Below are positions 9,315-19,125 of a stretch of 64,000 bases of DNA, one piece after another. Position numbers and translations under genes: made by a program. Source of the stretch: Pseudomonadota bacterium (GTDB taxonomy: Bacteria; Pseudomonadota; Alphaproteobacteria; Acetobacterales; Acetobacteraceae); assembly GCA_021818505.1 (NCBI GenBank), contig JAKADX010000003.1, positions 62,001-126,000 of the forward strand. The letters are read 5' to 3'. Within the stretch, counting starts at the first letter, position 1. Each line of letters opens with the position of its first letter. The notes below the pieces were generated by a model. It was given only the letters and a program-made list of their open reading frames with translations, was not told the origin of the DNA and searched no databases.

Positions 9315-10385
9315 ATGACCAGCAGGAACGAACAGGACCCGGGGAGTCGCGTGACGATGCCCAGGATGTCGCGGCGCGGCCTGATCGGGGCGTCGGCCGG
9401 GATGGCGGTGTTCGCCGGCATGGCAGGGCTGCCGCGCGGCGCCGCCGCGGCCGGCAAGGTGATCGCGCTAGTGCATACCCAGGCAGCGGGCGACAACGGG
9501 CCGGTTGACAGCATGATCGCCCATCTCAAGCGCCTCGCCGCCGAGAAGCACATGACGGCGCGCACCATCTACGCCTCCGATCCCGCGACCTACGAATCGA
9601 TTTTCAAGAGCCTTGGCGCGGCCGGTGCGGCGGTGGTGGTCACAACCTTCAACGAAGTTGCCCAGCCGCTCAAGGCCGTGGCGCCGCAATATCCCCACAC
9701 GAAGTTCATCCAGATCTTCGGCGACCCGATCAATCCGCCGGTGCCGAACATCGTCACCGTCTCCTACGACTATTATCTCGGCTGCTACCTGTCGGGCCTG
9801 TTCGGCGCGCGCATGTCGAAATCGGGGGCGCTCGGCTATATCGGCGGTGCCAGCCTGCCGCCGCTGAATGCCGACCTCAACGCGATCAAGGCCGCCGCGG
9901 CCAGCGTCAATCCGGCGATCAAGGTCAGCGGCGCCTTCGCCGGCTCGTTCCAGGATCCCGCCAAGGGCCACCAGATCGCGGCGCAGATGTTTCAGGGCGG
10001 CGTCGATTACATCCAGACCGACTCGGCGGCGACCGACACCGGCATCATCCAGGCCGCGACCGAGGGAGCGGGGCGGATGGTCAGCGCCATCTCCAAGCAG
10101 CAGTTCAAGCTCGGGCCGAAGGCGGTCATCGCCATCGTCAAGCTGGATTTCGGCCTGTCGCTGGCAACCCAGGTGGAACGCGCGCTGGCCGCCGGCTGGA
10201 CCGGCGGGCACGTCGCGACCGACCTCAAGGGCGGCATCATCGACTTCGAGTTGTCCGACGTCTTCCTCAAGGAAGGACCGCCGGACCTGGCGGCGAAGGC
10301 GAAGCAGGTGTGGCCCGCCGTCACGCAGGCGCGGGCGGACATCATCGCCGGCAAGCTGACGGTGCCGTTCGACACCAAGCTCTGA
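9315..10385 (+). CDS. BMP-family ABC transporter substrate-binding protein (probable nucleoside binder)
   Basis: A 356-residue exported protein of the Bmp/PnrA family, whose characterised members bind purine nucleosides or related ligands. A twin-arginine-like leader (SRRGLIG, then a hydrophobic run ending at GAAAA) precedes the mature start VIALVHTQAAGDNG. A periplasmic-binding fold follows, with VDYIQTDSAATDTG in the second lobe. The ATG at 9315 lies behind a purine-rich AGGGGG. It is followed at 21 bp by the ATPase gene, and two nucleoside hydrolases lie downstream, which supports nucleoside uptake. Confidence 0.9.
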   Translation: MTSRNEQDPGSRVTMPRMSRRGLIGASAGMAVFAGMAGLPRGAAAAGKVIALVHTQAAGDNGPVDSMIAHLKRLAAEKHMTARTIYASDPATYESIFKSLGAAGAAVVVTTFNEVAQPLKAVAPQYPHTKFIQIFGDPINPPVPNIVTVSYDYYLGCYLSGLFGARMSKSGALGYIGGASLPPLNADLNAIKAAAASVNPAIKVSGAFAGSFQDPAKGHQIAAQMFQGGVDYIQTDSAATDTGIIQAATEGAGRMVSAISKQQFKLGPKAVIAIVKLDFGLSLATQVERALAAGWTGGHVATDLKGGIIDFELSDVFLKEGPPDLAAKAKQVWPAVTQARADIIAGKLTVPFDTKL

Positions 10386-10406
10386 GCGAACGTCGGCAAA
10401 CCGCCC

Positions 10407-11977
<1,571 letters not shown>

Positions 11978-11981
<4 letters not shown>

Positions 11982-13015
11982 GCGGCTCGCTGTTCGCGGT
12001 TGCCCGCGCGCTGGCCTTCGTGCTGCTCGCGCTCGTGCTGTGCGGCGCGATCTTCGAGCTGGCGGGCTATTCCAGCCTGTCGATGTTCCAGAACATCGCG
12101 GAGGGCGCGTTCGCCTCGCCCGAGGCGCTGCTCAACAGTCTCGGCTGGGCGCTGCCGCTGTTCGTCATTGCCGCCGGCGTCGTGGTGTCGTTCCGCTGCG
12201 GCTACTTCAATGTCGGCGCGCAGGGCCAGTTCTACATCGGCGCGATCGGCAGCGCCTTCGCGGTCGAGTGGCTGAACGGCGCGCCGGCATTCATCGTGAT
12301 CCCCGCGGCGATCCTGGCCGGCATGGCGGCGGGCCTGCTGTGGGCGGCATGGCCCGGCCTGCTGCGCATCCGCTCCGGCACCGACGAGGTCATCACGACG
12401 CTGATGGCGAACTTCATCGCCGGGCTGGTGCTGATCTATGTCACCTCCGGCCCGCTGAAGGATCCCTCCGGCACCGGGCAGGTCACCGCGAGCCGGCCGA
12501 TCGCCGCGCTGTACCGCATCAGCGATTCGGGCGGCGTGTCGCCCGCGATCATCGGCCTCGTCGTCGTCTCGGGCGTGTTGATCTGGGTACTGGTCAACCG
12601 CACCGCATTCGGCGTGCTGAGCAGCCTGGCCGGCCGGAATCCGGTGATGGTCGGCTGGCAGGGCGGGCGGCTGGCGCGACTCGGGCTGGCGGGGTTTCTG
12701 GTCAGCGGCGCCTTCGCGGGCCTGGCAGGCGCGATCGAGCTGCTCGGGCCGCAGGGGCGGCTGGTCAGCGGTTTCCTGCCGGCGGAGGGCTTCACCGCCA
12801 TCCTGATCGCGCTGGTCGCCGGGCTGTCGGTGACGGGTGTGGCCGTGGTGTCGCTGTTCTTCGGCGGGCTGGCGGCGGCGAGCCTCTACCTGCCGGTGAT
12901 CGCCGGACTGCCGGCGGCGGCCATCGACATCATCAACGCCGCCATCGCGCTGTTCATTACGGCACGCGCCTGGCCGCGCGGCCTTGGCCTGCGCCGCGTG
13001 AGGCGCGCGCCATGA
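11978..13015 (+). CDS. ABC transporter permease (BMP/nucleoside type), subunit 1
   Basis: A 345-residue multi-pass membrane protein of the branched-chain/ribose permease superfamily. It carries the family segment FNVGAQGQFYIGAIG near residues 73-88 and the region TDEVITTLMANFIAG. It overlaps the ATPase gene and the second permease gene by 4 bp each, so the three form a translationally coupled unit with the upstream binding protein. It probably forms half of the membrane channel for nucleosides. Confidence 0.92.
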
Positions 13016-13905
13016 ACGACCTGATCGCACTGATCCTCGGTTCCGGCACGCCGCTGGTTTACGCGGCGATGGCCGGCGTGCTCGCGCAGCGCGCCGGCAT
13101 CTGGCATCTCGGGCTGGAGGGGCTGATGATCGCCGGCGCCTGTGCCGCGGTGCTGGTGACGTCGGCGGCCGGGTCGCTGCTGGCGGGCCTCGGCGTCGCG
13201 ATCGCGGTGTGTGTGCTCGGCTCGGCGCTGCTGTGGGTGGTGATCGAAAAGCTGAAGGCCAATCCGATCATCGCTGGCCTCGGCCTGACGGGCCTCGGGC
13301 TCGGCGGCACCGATCTGGCGGTGCAGGCCGTCTTCGACAGCGAGGCGACGGTGCGCTCGGAGATCGGCCTGCCGCGGCTGGGCGCAGCCTTCGGGCCGTA
13401 CGCGCATCTCTCGGTGCTGGTGCTGGCGATGCCGGTCGTGGTGTTCGCGCTGTGGGTGCTGCTGCGGCGCACCCGGTTCGGGCTGCAGCTCGCGGCCTGC
13501 GGCGAGCATCCGTTCGCGGCGCGCAGCGTCGGCGTCAGCCCGCCGCGGATGCGGCTGGTGGCGCTGCTGCTGGGCGGCGTGCTGTGCGCCCTGGCCGGGG
13601 CGGAGCTGGCGCTGGGCAGCCTGCAACTGTTCAGCGTCGGCATGACCGCCGGGCGCGGCTTCATGGCCTTCGCCGCCGTGATCTTCGGCGCCGGCCATCC
13701 GGTCGGCGCGGCCTTCGCCGCGCTGTTCTTCAGCGTGGTGGAGGCGCTCGGGATCAAGGCGCAACTGCTGCTCGGCAACGCGCTGCCGCCCGATCTGCTG
13801 CTCGCCCTGCCCTACGCCGCGACCGTCGCCGGCGTCTGGCTCAGCGGCCGGCTGCGCGGCGGCGGACAGTCGAGCGGTGCCTTCGCCGAGCTGCGGGATT
13901 ACTGA
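13012..13905 (+). CDS. ABC transporter permease (BMP/nucleoside type), subunit 2
   Basis: A 297-residue membrane protein. The N-terminal GTPLVYAAMAGVLAQRAGIWHLGLEGLMIAG region and the C-terminal GRGFMAFAAVIFGAGHPVGAA segment are characteristic of the second permease of BMP-type importers. It starts inside the end of subunit 1 (ATGA). Its 3' end overlaps, tail to tail, the end of the VOC gene on the other strand by 7 bp. Confidence 0.92.
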   Translation: MNDLIALILGSGTPLVYAAMAGVLAQRAGIWHLGLEGLMIAGACAAVLVTSAAGSLLAGLGVAIAVCVLGSALLWVVIEKLKANPIIAGLGLTGLGLGGTDLAVQAVFDSEATVRSEIGLPRLGAAFGPYAHLSVLVLAMPVVVFALWVLLRRTRFGLQLAACGEHPFAARSVGVSPPRMRLVALLLGGVLCALAGAELALGSLQLFSVGMTAGRGFMAFAAVIFGAGHPVGAAFAALFFSVVEALGIKAQLLLGNALPPDLLLALPYAATVAGVWLSGRLRGGGQSSGAFAELRDY

Positions 13906-14342
13906 TCGTGCGTCGCAAGCTGCCCGATCGCCCCGCCGGGATGCCAGGCGTAGAGTTCCCACAATTCCGCGTCGGGGCCGGCGAAATAGCACGCGCGCGC
14001 ATTCCACGGATAATCCGCCGGCGGCCCCTGGAACGTCACGCCGGCAGCGGACAACTCCGCGTAGCAGGCATCGACCTCTGGCGGCGAGGGCAGCTTCACC
14101 GCCACCAAGACCTTGTGGACAGCAGGGGCGCGCGCGGCGGCGACGCCGCAATTCGCCGCGATGTGATCGATCTCCCACAGCGCCAGCGTCAGCCCCGCGC
14201 CGGAGAAATCGGCGAATCCCGGAGCGCGGTGCAGCAGTGCGAAGCCGAGCTTTTCCGTATAGAAGCGCACGGAGCGTTCGACGTCCGCGACCAGGAGACA
14301 GACATCGCTGATCGCGTGGCGCTGCGCGAACGGCTTTGGCAT
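13899..14342 (-). CDS. VOC (glyoxalase/bleomycin-resistance) family protein
   Basis: A 147-residue single VOC-fold protein with the pattern DVCLLVADVERSVRFYTEKLGF, then a second half ending in ELWELYAWHPG. The second half supplies the Glu of the family metal site (LWEL). VOC proteins bind a divalent metal and act as lyases, dioxygenases or resistance proteins; the substrate cannot be read. The ATG at 14342 was preferred over an upstream start because homology begins with AISDVCL. It is inserted in reverse orientation between the permease and nucleoside hydrolase genes, with 35 bp to the divergent hydrolase start. Confidence 0.85.
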   Translation of the reverse strand: MPKPFAQRHAISDVCLLVADVERSVRFYTEKLGFALLHRAPGFADFSGAGLTLALWEIDHIAANCGVAAARAPAVHKVLVAVKLPSPPEVDACYAELSAAGVTFQGPPADYPWNARACYFAGPDAELWELYAWHPGGAIGQLATHDQ

Positions 14343-14377
14343 CGTATCCCCTTTCCGACTTCGACAGTGATGGCAGC

Positions 14378-15319
14378 ATGGCACGGAAAATCATCATAGA
14401 CACCGACCCCGGCCAGGACGACGCGGTGGCGATGCTGCTGGCGCTGGCCGCCCCCGACGTGCTTGACGTGATCGGCGTGGTGGTGGTCGCCGGCAACGTC
14501 CCGCTCGCCCGCACCGTCGGCAATGCGCGCAAGGTGCTGGAACTGGCGGGCCGCGCCGACATTCCGCTCCATGCCGGTTGCAGCCGGCCGACGCGCCGCG
14601 CGCCGGTGACGGCCGAGCATGTCCACGGCCCGACCGGGCTCGACGGCCACGCCTTTCCCGAACCGACGATGCCGGTTCAGCCGCAGCACGGCGTCGATTA
14701 CCTGATCGAGGTGCTGACGCGCGAGCCGGCGGGCAGCATCACGCTCTGCACGCTCGGGCCGCTCACCAATGTCGCCCTCGCACTGGTCAAGGCACCGTCG
14801 ATCGCCCCGCGCATCAGGGAGATCGTGATGATGGCGGGCGCCGAGTTCGAGGTCGGCAACATCACCCCGGCCGCCGAGTTCAACGTCTATGCTGACGCCG
14901 AGGCGGCTGACGTGGTGCTGCGCAGCGGCGTGCCGATCACGATGATCCCGCTCGACCTGAGCCACCAGGTGCTCAGCACCCGCGATCGCCTCGATCGCAT
15001 CGCGGCTATCGGCAACCGGGCCGGCGGCGCGGTGGCCGGGATGCTGAGCTTCTCGGAGACATTCGACCGGCAGAAATACGGCTGGAACGGGGCGCCGCTA
15101 CATGATCCCTGCGTCATCGCCTGGCTTCTCGCGCCGGAGATGTTCGGCGGACGTACCATCAACGTCCGCGTCGAGACGGCGAGCGCGCTGACCTACGGCG
15201 CCACCGTCGCCGACTGGTGGCAGATCACCGACCTGCCGCGCAACGTGCATTACCTGCGCGATGTCGATGCCGCCGGCTTCTACGACCTGCTGACGCAGCG
15301 CCTCGCGCGCCTGCCCTGA
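14378..15319 (+). CDS. Nucleoside hydrolase (inosine/uridine-preferring family), intact copy
   Basis: Hydrolyses the N-glycosidic bond of ribonucleosides to base plus ribose. The 313 residues keep the calcium and ribose site: D8-T-D10-P-G-Q-D14-D15, the T130 loop (GPLTN), N161 and E167 in GNITPAAEFN, and the C-terminal H242-D243 in LHDPCV. The numbering runs almost parallel to the Crithidia enzyme. It follows the nucleoside ABC importer and is followed at 18 bp by a diverged paralogue. Salvage of imported nucleosides is the likely job. Confidence 0.93.
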   Translation: MARKIIIDTDPGQDDAVAMLLALAAPDVLDVIGVVVVAGNVPLARTVGNARKVLELAGRADIPLHAGCSRPTRRAPVTAEHVHGPTGLDGHAFPEPTMPVQPQHGVDYLIEVLTREPAGSITLCTLGPLTNVALALVKAPSIAPRIREIVMMAGAEFEVGNITPAAEFNVYADAEAADVVLRSGVPITMIPLDLSHQVLSTRDRLDRIAAIGNRAGGAVAGMLSFSETFDRQKYGWNGAPLHDPCVIAWLLAPEMFGGRTINVRVETASALTYGATVADWWQITDLPRNVHYLRDVDAAGFYDLLTQRLARLP

Positions 15320-15337
15320 CTCGCGGAGCGACACCTC

Positions 15338-16279
15338 ATGCCACGCAAGATCATCATCACGACCGATCCCGGCCAGGACGAGGCCGCCGCGATCCTGCTG
15401 ATCCTCGGCTCGCCGGAGGAGTTCGACGTGCTCGGCGTCGTCGCGGTCGCGGGAAATGTCCGCCTCGACAGGACGCTGCGCAACGCACGGCAGATCCTGG
15501 AACTCGCGGGCCGCAGCGACATTCCGGTGTTTGCCGGCTGCGAGCGCCCGATGCAGCGCGCGCTCGTCACCGCCGAGCACGTCCACGGCCCGGAGGGGCT
15601 GGACGGCCCGGCGCTGCCACTGCCGACGATGCCGGTGCAGGCGCGCCACGGCGTCAACTTCATCATCGACACGCTGCGCGCGGAGGCGGTTGGCAGCGTC
15701 ACCATCACCTCGCTCTCGCCGCTGACGACGCTGGCGACCGCGCTGGTTCAGGCGCCCGACATCGCCGGCCGCATCGGCGAGATCGTGATGATGGCAGGCG
15801 CCTATTTCGAGGGCGGCAACATCACCCCGCGCGCCGAGTTCAACGTCTTCGTCGATCCGCAGGCTGCCGACGTGGTGCTGCGCTGCGGGGCGAAGATGAC
15901 CATACTGCCGCTCGACGTGACGCACCAGATGCGCAGCACGCCGCGGCGGCTCGCCGCGCTGGAAGCGCTCGGCAACCGCTGCGGCGCGGCGCTCGCGGCG
16001 ATGCTGCGCTTCTCGGAGGATTTCGACATGAAGAAGTACCGCTGGGAAGGTGCGCCGCTGCACGGTCCCTGCGTGCCGGCCTTCATGCTGCGTCCCGGGC
16101 TGTTTCAGGGCCGCGACGTGCATGTCGCGATCGAGACCGGCAGCGAGCTGACGATGGGCATGTCGGTCGTGGACTGGTGGCGCATCACCGGCGAGCCGGC
16201 CAACGTGCATTATGTCCGCGACGGTGATGCGGATGGCTATTACGCGCTGCTTACCGAGCGCGTCGGGCGTCTGCCATGA
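15338..16279 (+). CDS. Nucleoside hydrolase paralogue with altered calcium site
   Basis: A 313-residue tandem paralogue of the preceding gene, colinear without gaps by eye. Three positions of the metal site differ: D8 is Thr, D15 is Glu (TTDPGQDE) and the C-terminal Asp243 is Gly (LHGPCV). GPLTN also reads SPLTT. The substrate-side GNITPRAEFN motif is kept. In characterised family members the Asp15 and C-terminal Asp equivalents bind calcium, so hydrolase activity is doubtful. It might be a regulatory or hetero-oligomeric partner, or have changed chemistry. The frame is intact and shows no sign of decay. Confidence 0.9.
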   Translation: MPRKIIITTDPGQDEAAAILLILGSPEEFDVLGVVAVAGNVRLDRTLRNARQILELAGRSDIPVFAGCERPMQRALVTAEHVHGPEGLDGPALPLPTMPVQARHGVNFIIDTLRAEAVGSVTITSLSPLTTLATALVQAPDIAGRIGEIVMMAGAYFEGGNITPRAEFNVFVDPQAADVVLRCGAKMTILPLDVTHQMRSTPRRLAALEALGNRCGAALAAMLRFSEDFDMKKYRWEGAPLHGPCVPAFMLRPGLFQGRDVHVAIETGSELTMGMSVVDWWRITGEPANVHYVRDGDADGYYALLTERVGRLP

Positions 16280-16316
16280 CCGCGGTGCCGGCGCCCTGTT
16301 GGCCGTCCGTGACATC

Positions 16317-17270
16317 ATGGAGGCGTTCGTGACGGAGCCCGACCGGCCGTTCCGCAACATCGCCGTCATCGGCGCCGGGCTGATGGGCCACGGGATCGCG
16401 CAGGTGTTCGCGACGGCGGGGTTTCCGGTCGCCGTACATGACACGCAACCGGCGGCACTGGCCGCGCTGCACGGTCGCATCCGCGACAACCTGCGGGCAC
16501 TCGGTCAGAACGAGGTGATTGCCGAGCGCGTGCGCGCCTGCGCCGATCTCACTGAGACGGTGCGGGGTGCGGACTTCATCGTCGAGGCGGTGCAGGAAGA
16601 TCTCGCCGTCAAGCAGGACCTGTTCGCGCGCATCGAGGCCGCGGCGTCGCAAGATGCGGTGCTGGCCAGCAACACCTCCGTCATCCCGATCACGCAGATC
16701 ATGTCCGCACTGCGGCGGCGGCAGCGCGCGCTGGGCACGCATTGGTGGAACCCGCCGTTCCTGGTGCCGCTGGTCGAGGTGATCGGCACCGAATGGACCG
16801 ATGCGACGATACTGGCGCGCGTGATCGACCTGCATCGCGCCGTCGGCCAGTCGCCGGTACATGTGCGGCGCGATCTCCCCGGCTTCATCGGCAACCGCCT
16901 GCAGCACGCGCTGTGGCGGGAGGCGATCGCGCTGGTGCAGGACGGCGTGTGCGACGCCGCCACCGTCGATGCGGTGGTCAAGGCGAGCTTCGGCCGCCGC
17001 CTCGCCGTGCTCGGGCCGCTGGAAAATTCCGACCTCGTCGGCACCGATCTCACTCTTGCGGCACATCGCGTGCTCCTGCCGCATCTCGACCGCACGCCGG
17101 GGCCGCTCAGGCTGCTGGAGGAGCTGGTCGCCGCCGGTCGGCTGGGCATGAAGTCGGGCCAGGGGTTCCGCGCCTGGACCGATGCGGAACAGGCGGCGCT
17201 GCGGGCACGACTGATCGATCACCTGCTGGACATGCGCCGCCGGGAGACCGGGACGGATCCAGCCGGATGA
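16317..17270 (+). CDS. 3-hydroxyacyl-CoA dehydrogenase family protein
   Basis: A 317-residue NAD-dependent dehydrogenase with an N-terminal Rossmann motif (VIGAGLMGHGIAQVFA, about residues 17-32) and the 3HCDH segment ending in FIVEAVQEDLAVKQDLF. A THWWNPPFLVPLVEV segment carries the His region, and a C-terminal helical domain begins with PGFIGNRLQHALWREA. Acts on 3-hydroxyacyl-CoA or a related short hydroxy acid. The ATG at 16317 gives a short leader; GTG at 16329 is an alternative. It follows the nucleoside hydrolases at 37 bp, but how it serves that pathway is not clear. Confidence 0.9.
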   Translation: MEAFVTEPDRPFRNIAVIGAGLMGHGIAQVFATAGFPVAVHDTQPAALAALHGRIRDNLRALGQNEVIAERVRACADLTETVRGADFIVEAVQEDLAVKQDLFARIEAAASQDAVLASNTSVIPITQIMSALRRRQRALGTHWWNPPFLVPLVEVIGTEWTDATILARVIDLHRAVGQSPVHVRRDLPGFIGNRLQHALWREAIALVQDGVCDAATVDAVVKASFGRRLAVLGPLENSDLVGTDLTLAAHRVLLPHLDRTPGPLRLLEELVAAGRLGMKSGQGFRAWTDAEQAALRARLIDHLLDMRRRETGTDPAG

Positions 17271-17271
17271 G

Positions 17272-17991
17272 TCATGACCCGCTGAACCAGTTGTAACCCT
17301 GGTCCTCCCAATAGCCGCCGGGATACTCGTTGGTGACGCCAAGCGCCGTCAGCGACTTCGGATTCTTGAAGCCGAGCTTGGTCGGTATGCGCAGCCGCAG
17401 CGGGAACCCGAATGCCGGTGTCAGCGGCGCATCGAGGAAGTCGAGTGCCAGAATGGTCTGCGGATGCAGCGCCGAGGCCATGTCGATGCTGGAGTGGTAG
17501 CCGTCGGCGCAGCGGAACGCGACGTAGCGGGCGCGTGTGTCGGCGCCGATGCGGCGCAGGAAGTCGCCGAGCGGAACACCGCGCCACTGGCCGACGACGC
17601 GCCAGCCCTCGACGCAGATCAGCCGCGTGATCTGACTCTCCTGCGGCAGCGTGCGCAGGTCTTCGAGTCGCCACGCGCGTTTCTCCGAAATCGCGCCGAA
17701 CAGATCCAGACGCCAGGCGTTCCCGTCCACAACGCGCACGTCGCTGATGTCGTAATAGGCGTTGAAGCGCGGCGGGCGGGTGATGGCGCTGGCCGGATAG
17801 GTCGGCGCCAGCCGCGTCGGATCGAACAGCGCTTCCTGCACCCGGTCGTTCCACCGCGACATGACGCGCAGGACGCGGTCGGCGAGGTCGGGATGCTGCA
17901 GATCGTCGAAGTTGCACGCCGTCAGCAGCGAGGTCGAGCCGATCGCCAGCGCGCGGCCGACCATCGAACGGCGGGTGAGCAGCACGGTCAT
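17272..17991 (-). CDS. Molybdopterin-dependent oxidoreductase (YedY/sulfite-oxidase fold), predicted lipoprotein
   Basis: A 239-residue exported protein. The N-terminus has a pair of arginines (TRRSMVG), a hydrophobic stretch and a lipobox-like LLTAC with Cys26, so it may be membrane-anchored by lipid. The Moco domain includes LICVEGW, where Cys126 is the expected molybdenum ligand, and the GYHSSIDM and LRLRIPTKLGFKNPKSL segments that contact the cofactor. It overlaps its cytochrome b partner by 4 bp (ATGA), mirroring MsrP-MsrQ pairs, although the partner is a different cytochrome type. The substrate is unknown. Confidence 0.88.
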   Translation of the reverse strand: MTVLLTRRSMVGRALAIGSTSLLTACNFDDLQHPDLADRVLRVMSRWNDRVQEALFDPTRLAPTYPASAITRPPRFNAYYDISDVRVVDGNAWRLDLFGAISEKRAWRLEDLRTLPQESQITRLICVEGWRVVGQWRGVPLGDFLRRIGADTRARYVAFRCADGYHSSIDMASALHPQTILALDFLDAPLTPAFGFPLRLRIPTKLGFKNPKSLTALGVTNEYPGGYWEDQGYNWFSGS

Positions 17992-18599
17992 TGTCCCGCC
18001 TCCGTCAGCCGGCCGCCGGCGATCATCGGCCACAGCACCTTCGGCACCAGTGCCACGAGGATCAGGTGCACGACCAGGAACAGCACGATGCCGCTCATCG
18101 CCAGGAAATGCACGTAGCGGGCTGCTGCAAATCCGCCGAACAGCGCCGCCAGCGGCGCGAACTGCACCGGCTTCCAGATCGCCAGACCCGAGAGCACGAT
18201 CAGTACGCCGAACGCCAGCACACCGACATAGAGCAGGCGCTGCACCGCATTGTAGCTGCCGTTGCGATGCGGCAGGCGCAGGCGCAACGCCAGCAATGCG
18301 TCGGTGATCACCGCGCGCGGCGTCAGCGGCAGGAAGCGGCGGCGGAAATGCCCGCTGGCAATGCCCCAAGCGACGTAGCAGGCGCCGTTGAGAACCAGCA
18401 GCCACATCGCCGCGAAATGCCACGCGATCGCGCCGCCCAGCCATTCGCCGATGGTGACGCGCGCCGGGAAGGTCAGCGGGAACAGCGGTGCGGCGTTGTA
18501 GATTTGCCAGCCGCTGCCGATCATAGTGACGATGGCGACCGCATTCAGCCAGTGCATCAGCCGCAACGGCCAGGGATGGATGGGCCGGATACGGGACAT
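17988..18599 (-). CDS. Cytochrome b/b6-type membrane subunit (cytochrome b561-like)
   Basis: A 203-residue membrane protein with four predicted helices and well placed histidines: LMHWLNAVA in helix 1, AWHFAAMW in helix 2, RYVHFLAM and VVHLILVAL in later helices. These can bind two b hemes. This is the architecture of membrane cytochromes that exchange electrons between quinones and periplasmic molybdoenzymes. It is translationally coupled to the Moco protein downstream. ATG at 18599 is preferred over a TTG at 18620 seven codons upstream. Confidence 0.87.
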   Translation of the reverse strand: MSRIRPIHPWPLRLMHWLNAVAIVTMIGSGWQIYNAAPLFPLTFPARVTIGEWLGGAIAWHFAAMWLLVLNGACYVAWGIASGHFRRRFLPLTPRAVITDALLALRLRLPHRNGSYNAVQRLLYVGVLAFGVLIVLSGLAIWKPVQFAPLAALFGGFAAARYVHFLAMSGIVLFLVVHLILVALVPKVLWPMIAGGRLTEAGQ

Positions 18600-18622
18600 G
18601 GCTTGGGGGCTCCTCGACAAAT

Positions 18623-18643
18623 GCGGCGCATGGATCGCGCCGC
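18623..18643. repeat. Inverted repeat in the divergent promoter region
   Basis: GCGGCGC (18623-18629) and GCGCCGC (18637-18643) form perfect 7-bp arms around a 7-nt centre. They lie just upstream of the cytochrome b start on the minus strand. Could be an operator or an mRNA hairpin; GC richness makes chance occurrence possible. Confidence 0.3.
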
Positions 18644-18669
18644 CCCGGCGCCCCGTCGAGGCATCGAAT

Positions 18670-18688
18670 CAATGCCCGCTGGGCATTG
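18670..18688. promoter_or_regulatory. Perfect 8-bp palindrome in the cytochrome b / Met-His repeat divergent region
   Basis: CAATGCCC (18670-18677) and GGGCATTG (18681-18688) are perfect inverted arms around a 3-nt GCT centre. The site lies in the 189-bp region between two divergent genes, about 70 bp from the cytochrome ATG and 100 bp from the repeat protein ATG. An operator or a hairpin leader is plausible. No matching second copy was seen. Confidence 0.4.
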
Positions 18689-18788
18689 GATCGCGGCGCG
18701 GAGTGGGTCGAAGCTCCGTGGCGCTGCCAGGGGCAGCACCCCGCAATCACGCCGCTGCGCGCCGCGCCGGCATCGAAGGAGCCAACCG

Positions 18789-19028
18789 ATGAAGAAGATC
18801 CTGTTCGTCGCTGCCGCCATCACGGTCCTCGCGCTCGCCCCGGCAGCGTTTGCCGAGGAAGCGATGGGCCACGCCTGCACCAACGGCCACGACGCGATGG
18901 GCCACGCCTGCAAGAGTGACGCGATGAAGCACGACGGCATGGGTCATGACGCGATGGGCCATAACGCGATGGGCCATGACAGCATGGCGCACGACACGAT
19001 GGGCCACGCCGGCACCAGCGCCAACTGA
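18789..19028 (+). CDS. Small exported Met/His-rich repeat protein (MxxDx pentapeptide type)
   Basis: A 79-residue protein with a signal peptide (KKILFVAAAITVLALAPAAFA) followed entirely by five-residue units around M-G-H-D-A/N/S. Two units read MGHAC and carry Cys. It resembles the periplasmic pentapeptide MXKDX repeat family, with His mostly in place of Lys. The dense Met, His, Asp and Cys suggests binding of a soft metal such as copper, which is inference. It is divergent from the Moco/cytochrome b pair. A GAAGGAG ribosome binding site precedes the ATG. Confidence 0.82.
   Translation: MKKILFVAAAITVLALAPAAFAEEAMGHACTNGHDAMGHACKSDAMKHDGMGHDAMGHNAMGHDSMAHDTMGHAGTSAN
18870..19012 (+). repeat. 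15-bp tandem repeats encoding the M-G-H-D-A units
   Basis: Imperfect 15-bp units of the type gcgatgggccatgac recur in frame about eight times, encoding MGHDA-like pentapeptides. The best preserved run is 18936-19000. Such repeats can gain or lose units by slippage without breaking the frame. Confidence 0.7.
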
Positions 19029-19125
19029 TGCGTCCCGGCCTCGCGCCCGTCCTGCGGGGCGGGCGCGGGTGTTGCCTTCGCGCGCCGCCTGACTTCACTC
19101 TGCCGCCGGTGGAGACCAGGGACCG

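Noticed and set aside
15338..16279. Second nucleoside hydrolase as a pseudogene
   Set aside because: Full length, no frameshift or stop, same codon style as neighbours, and most fold residues kept.
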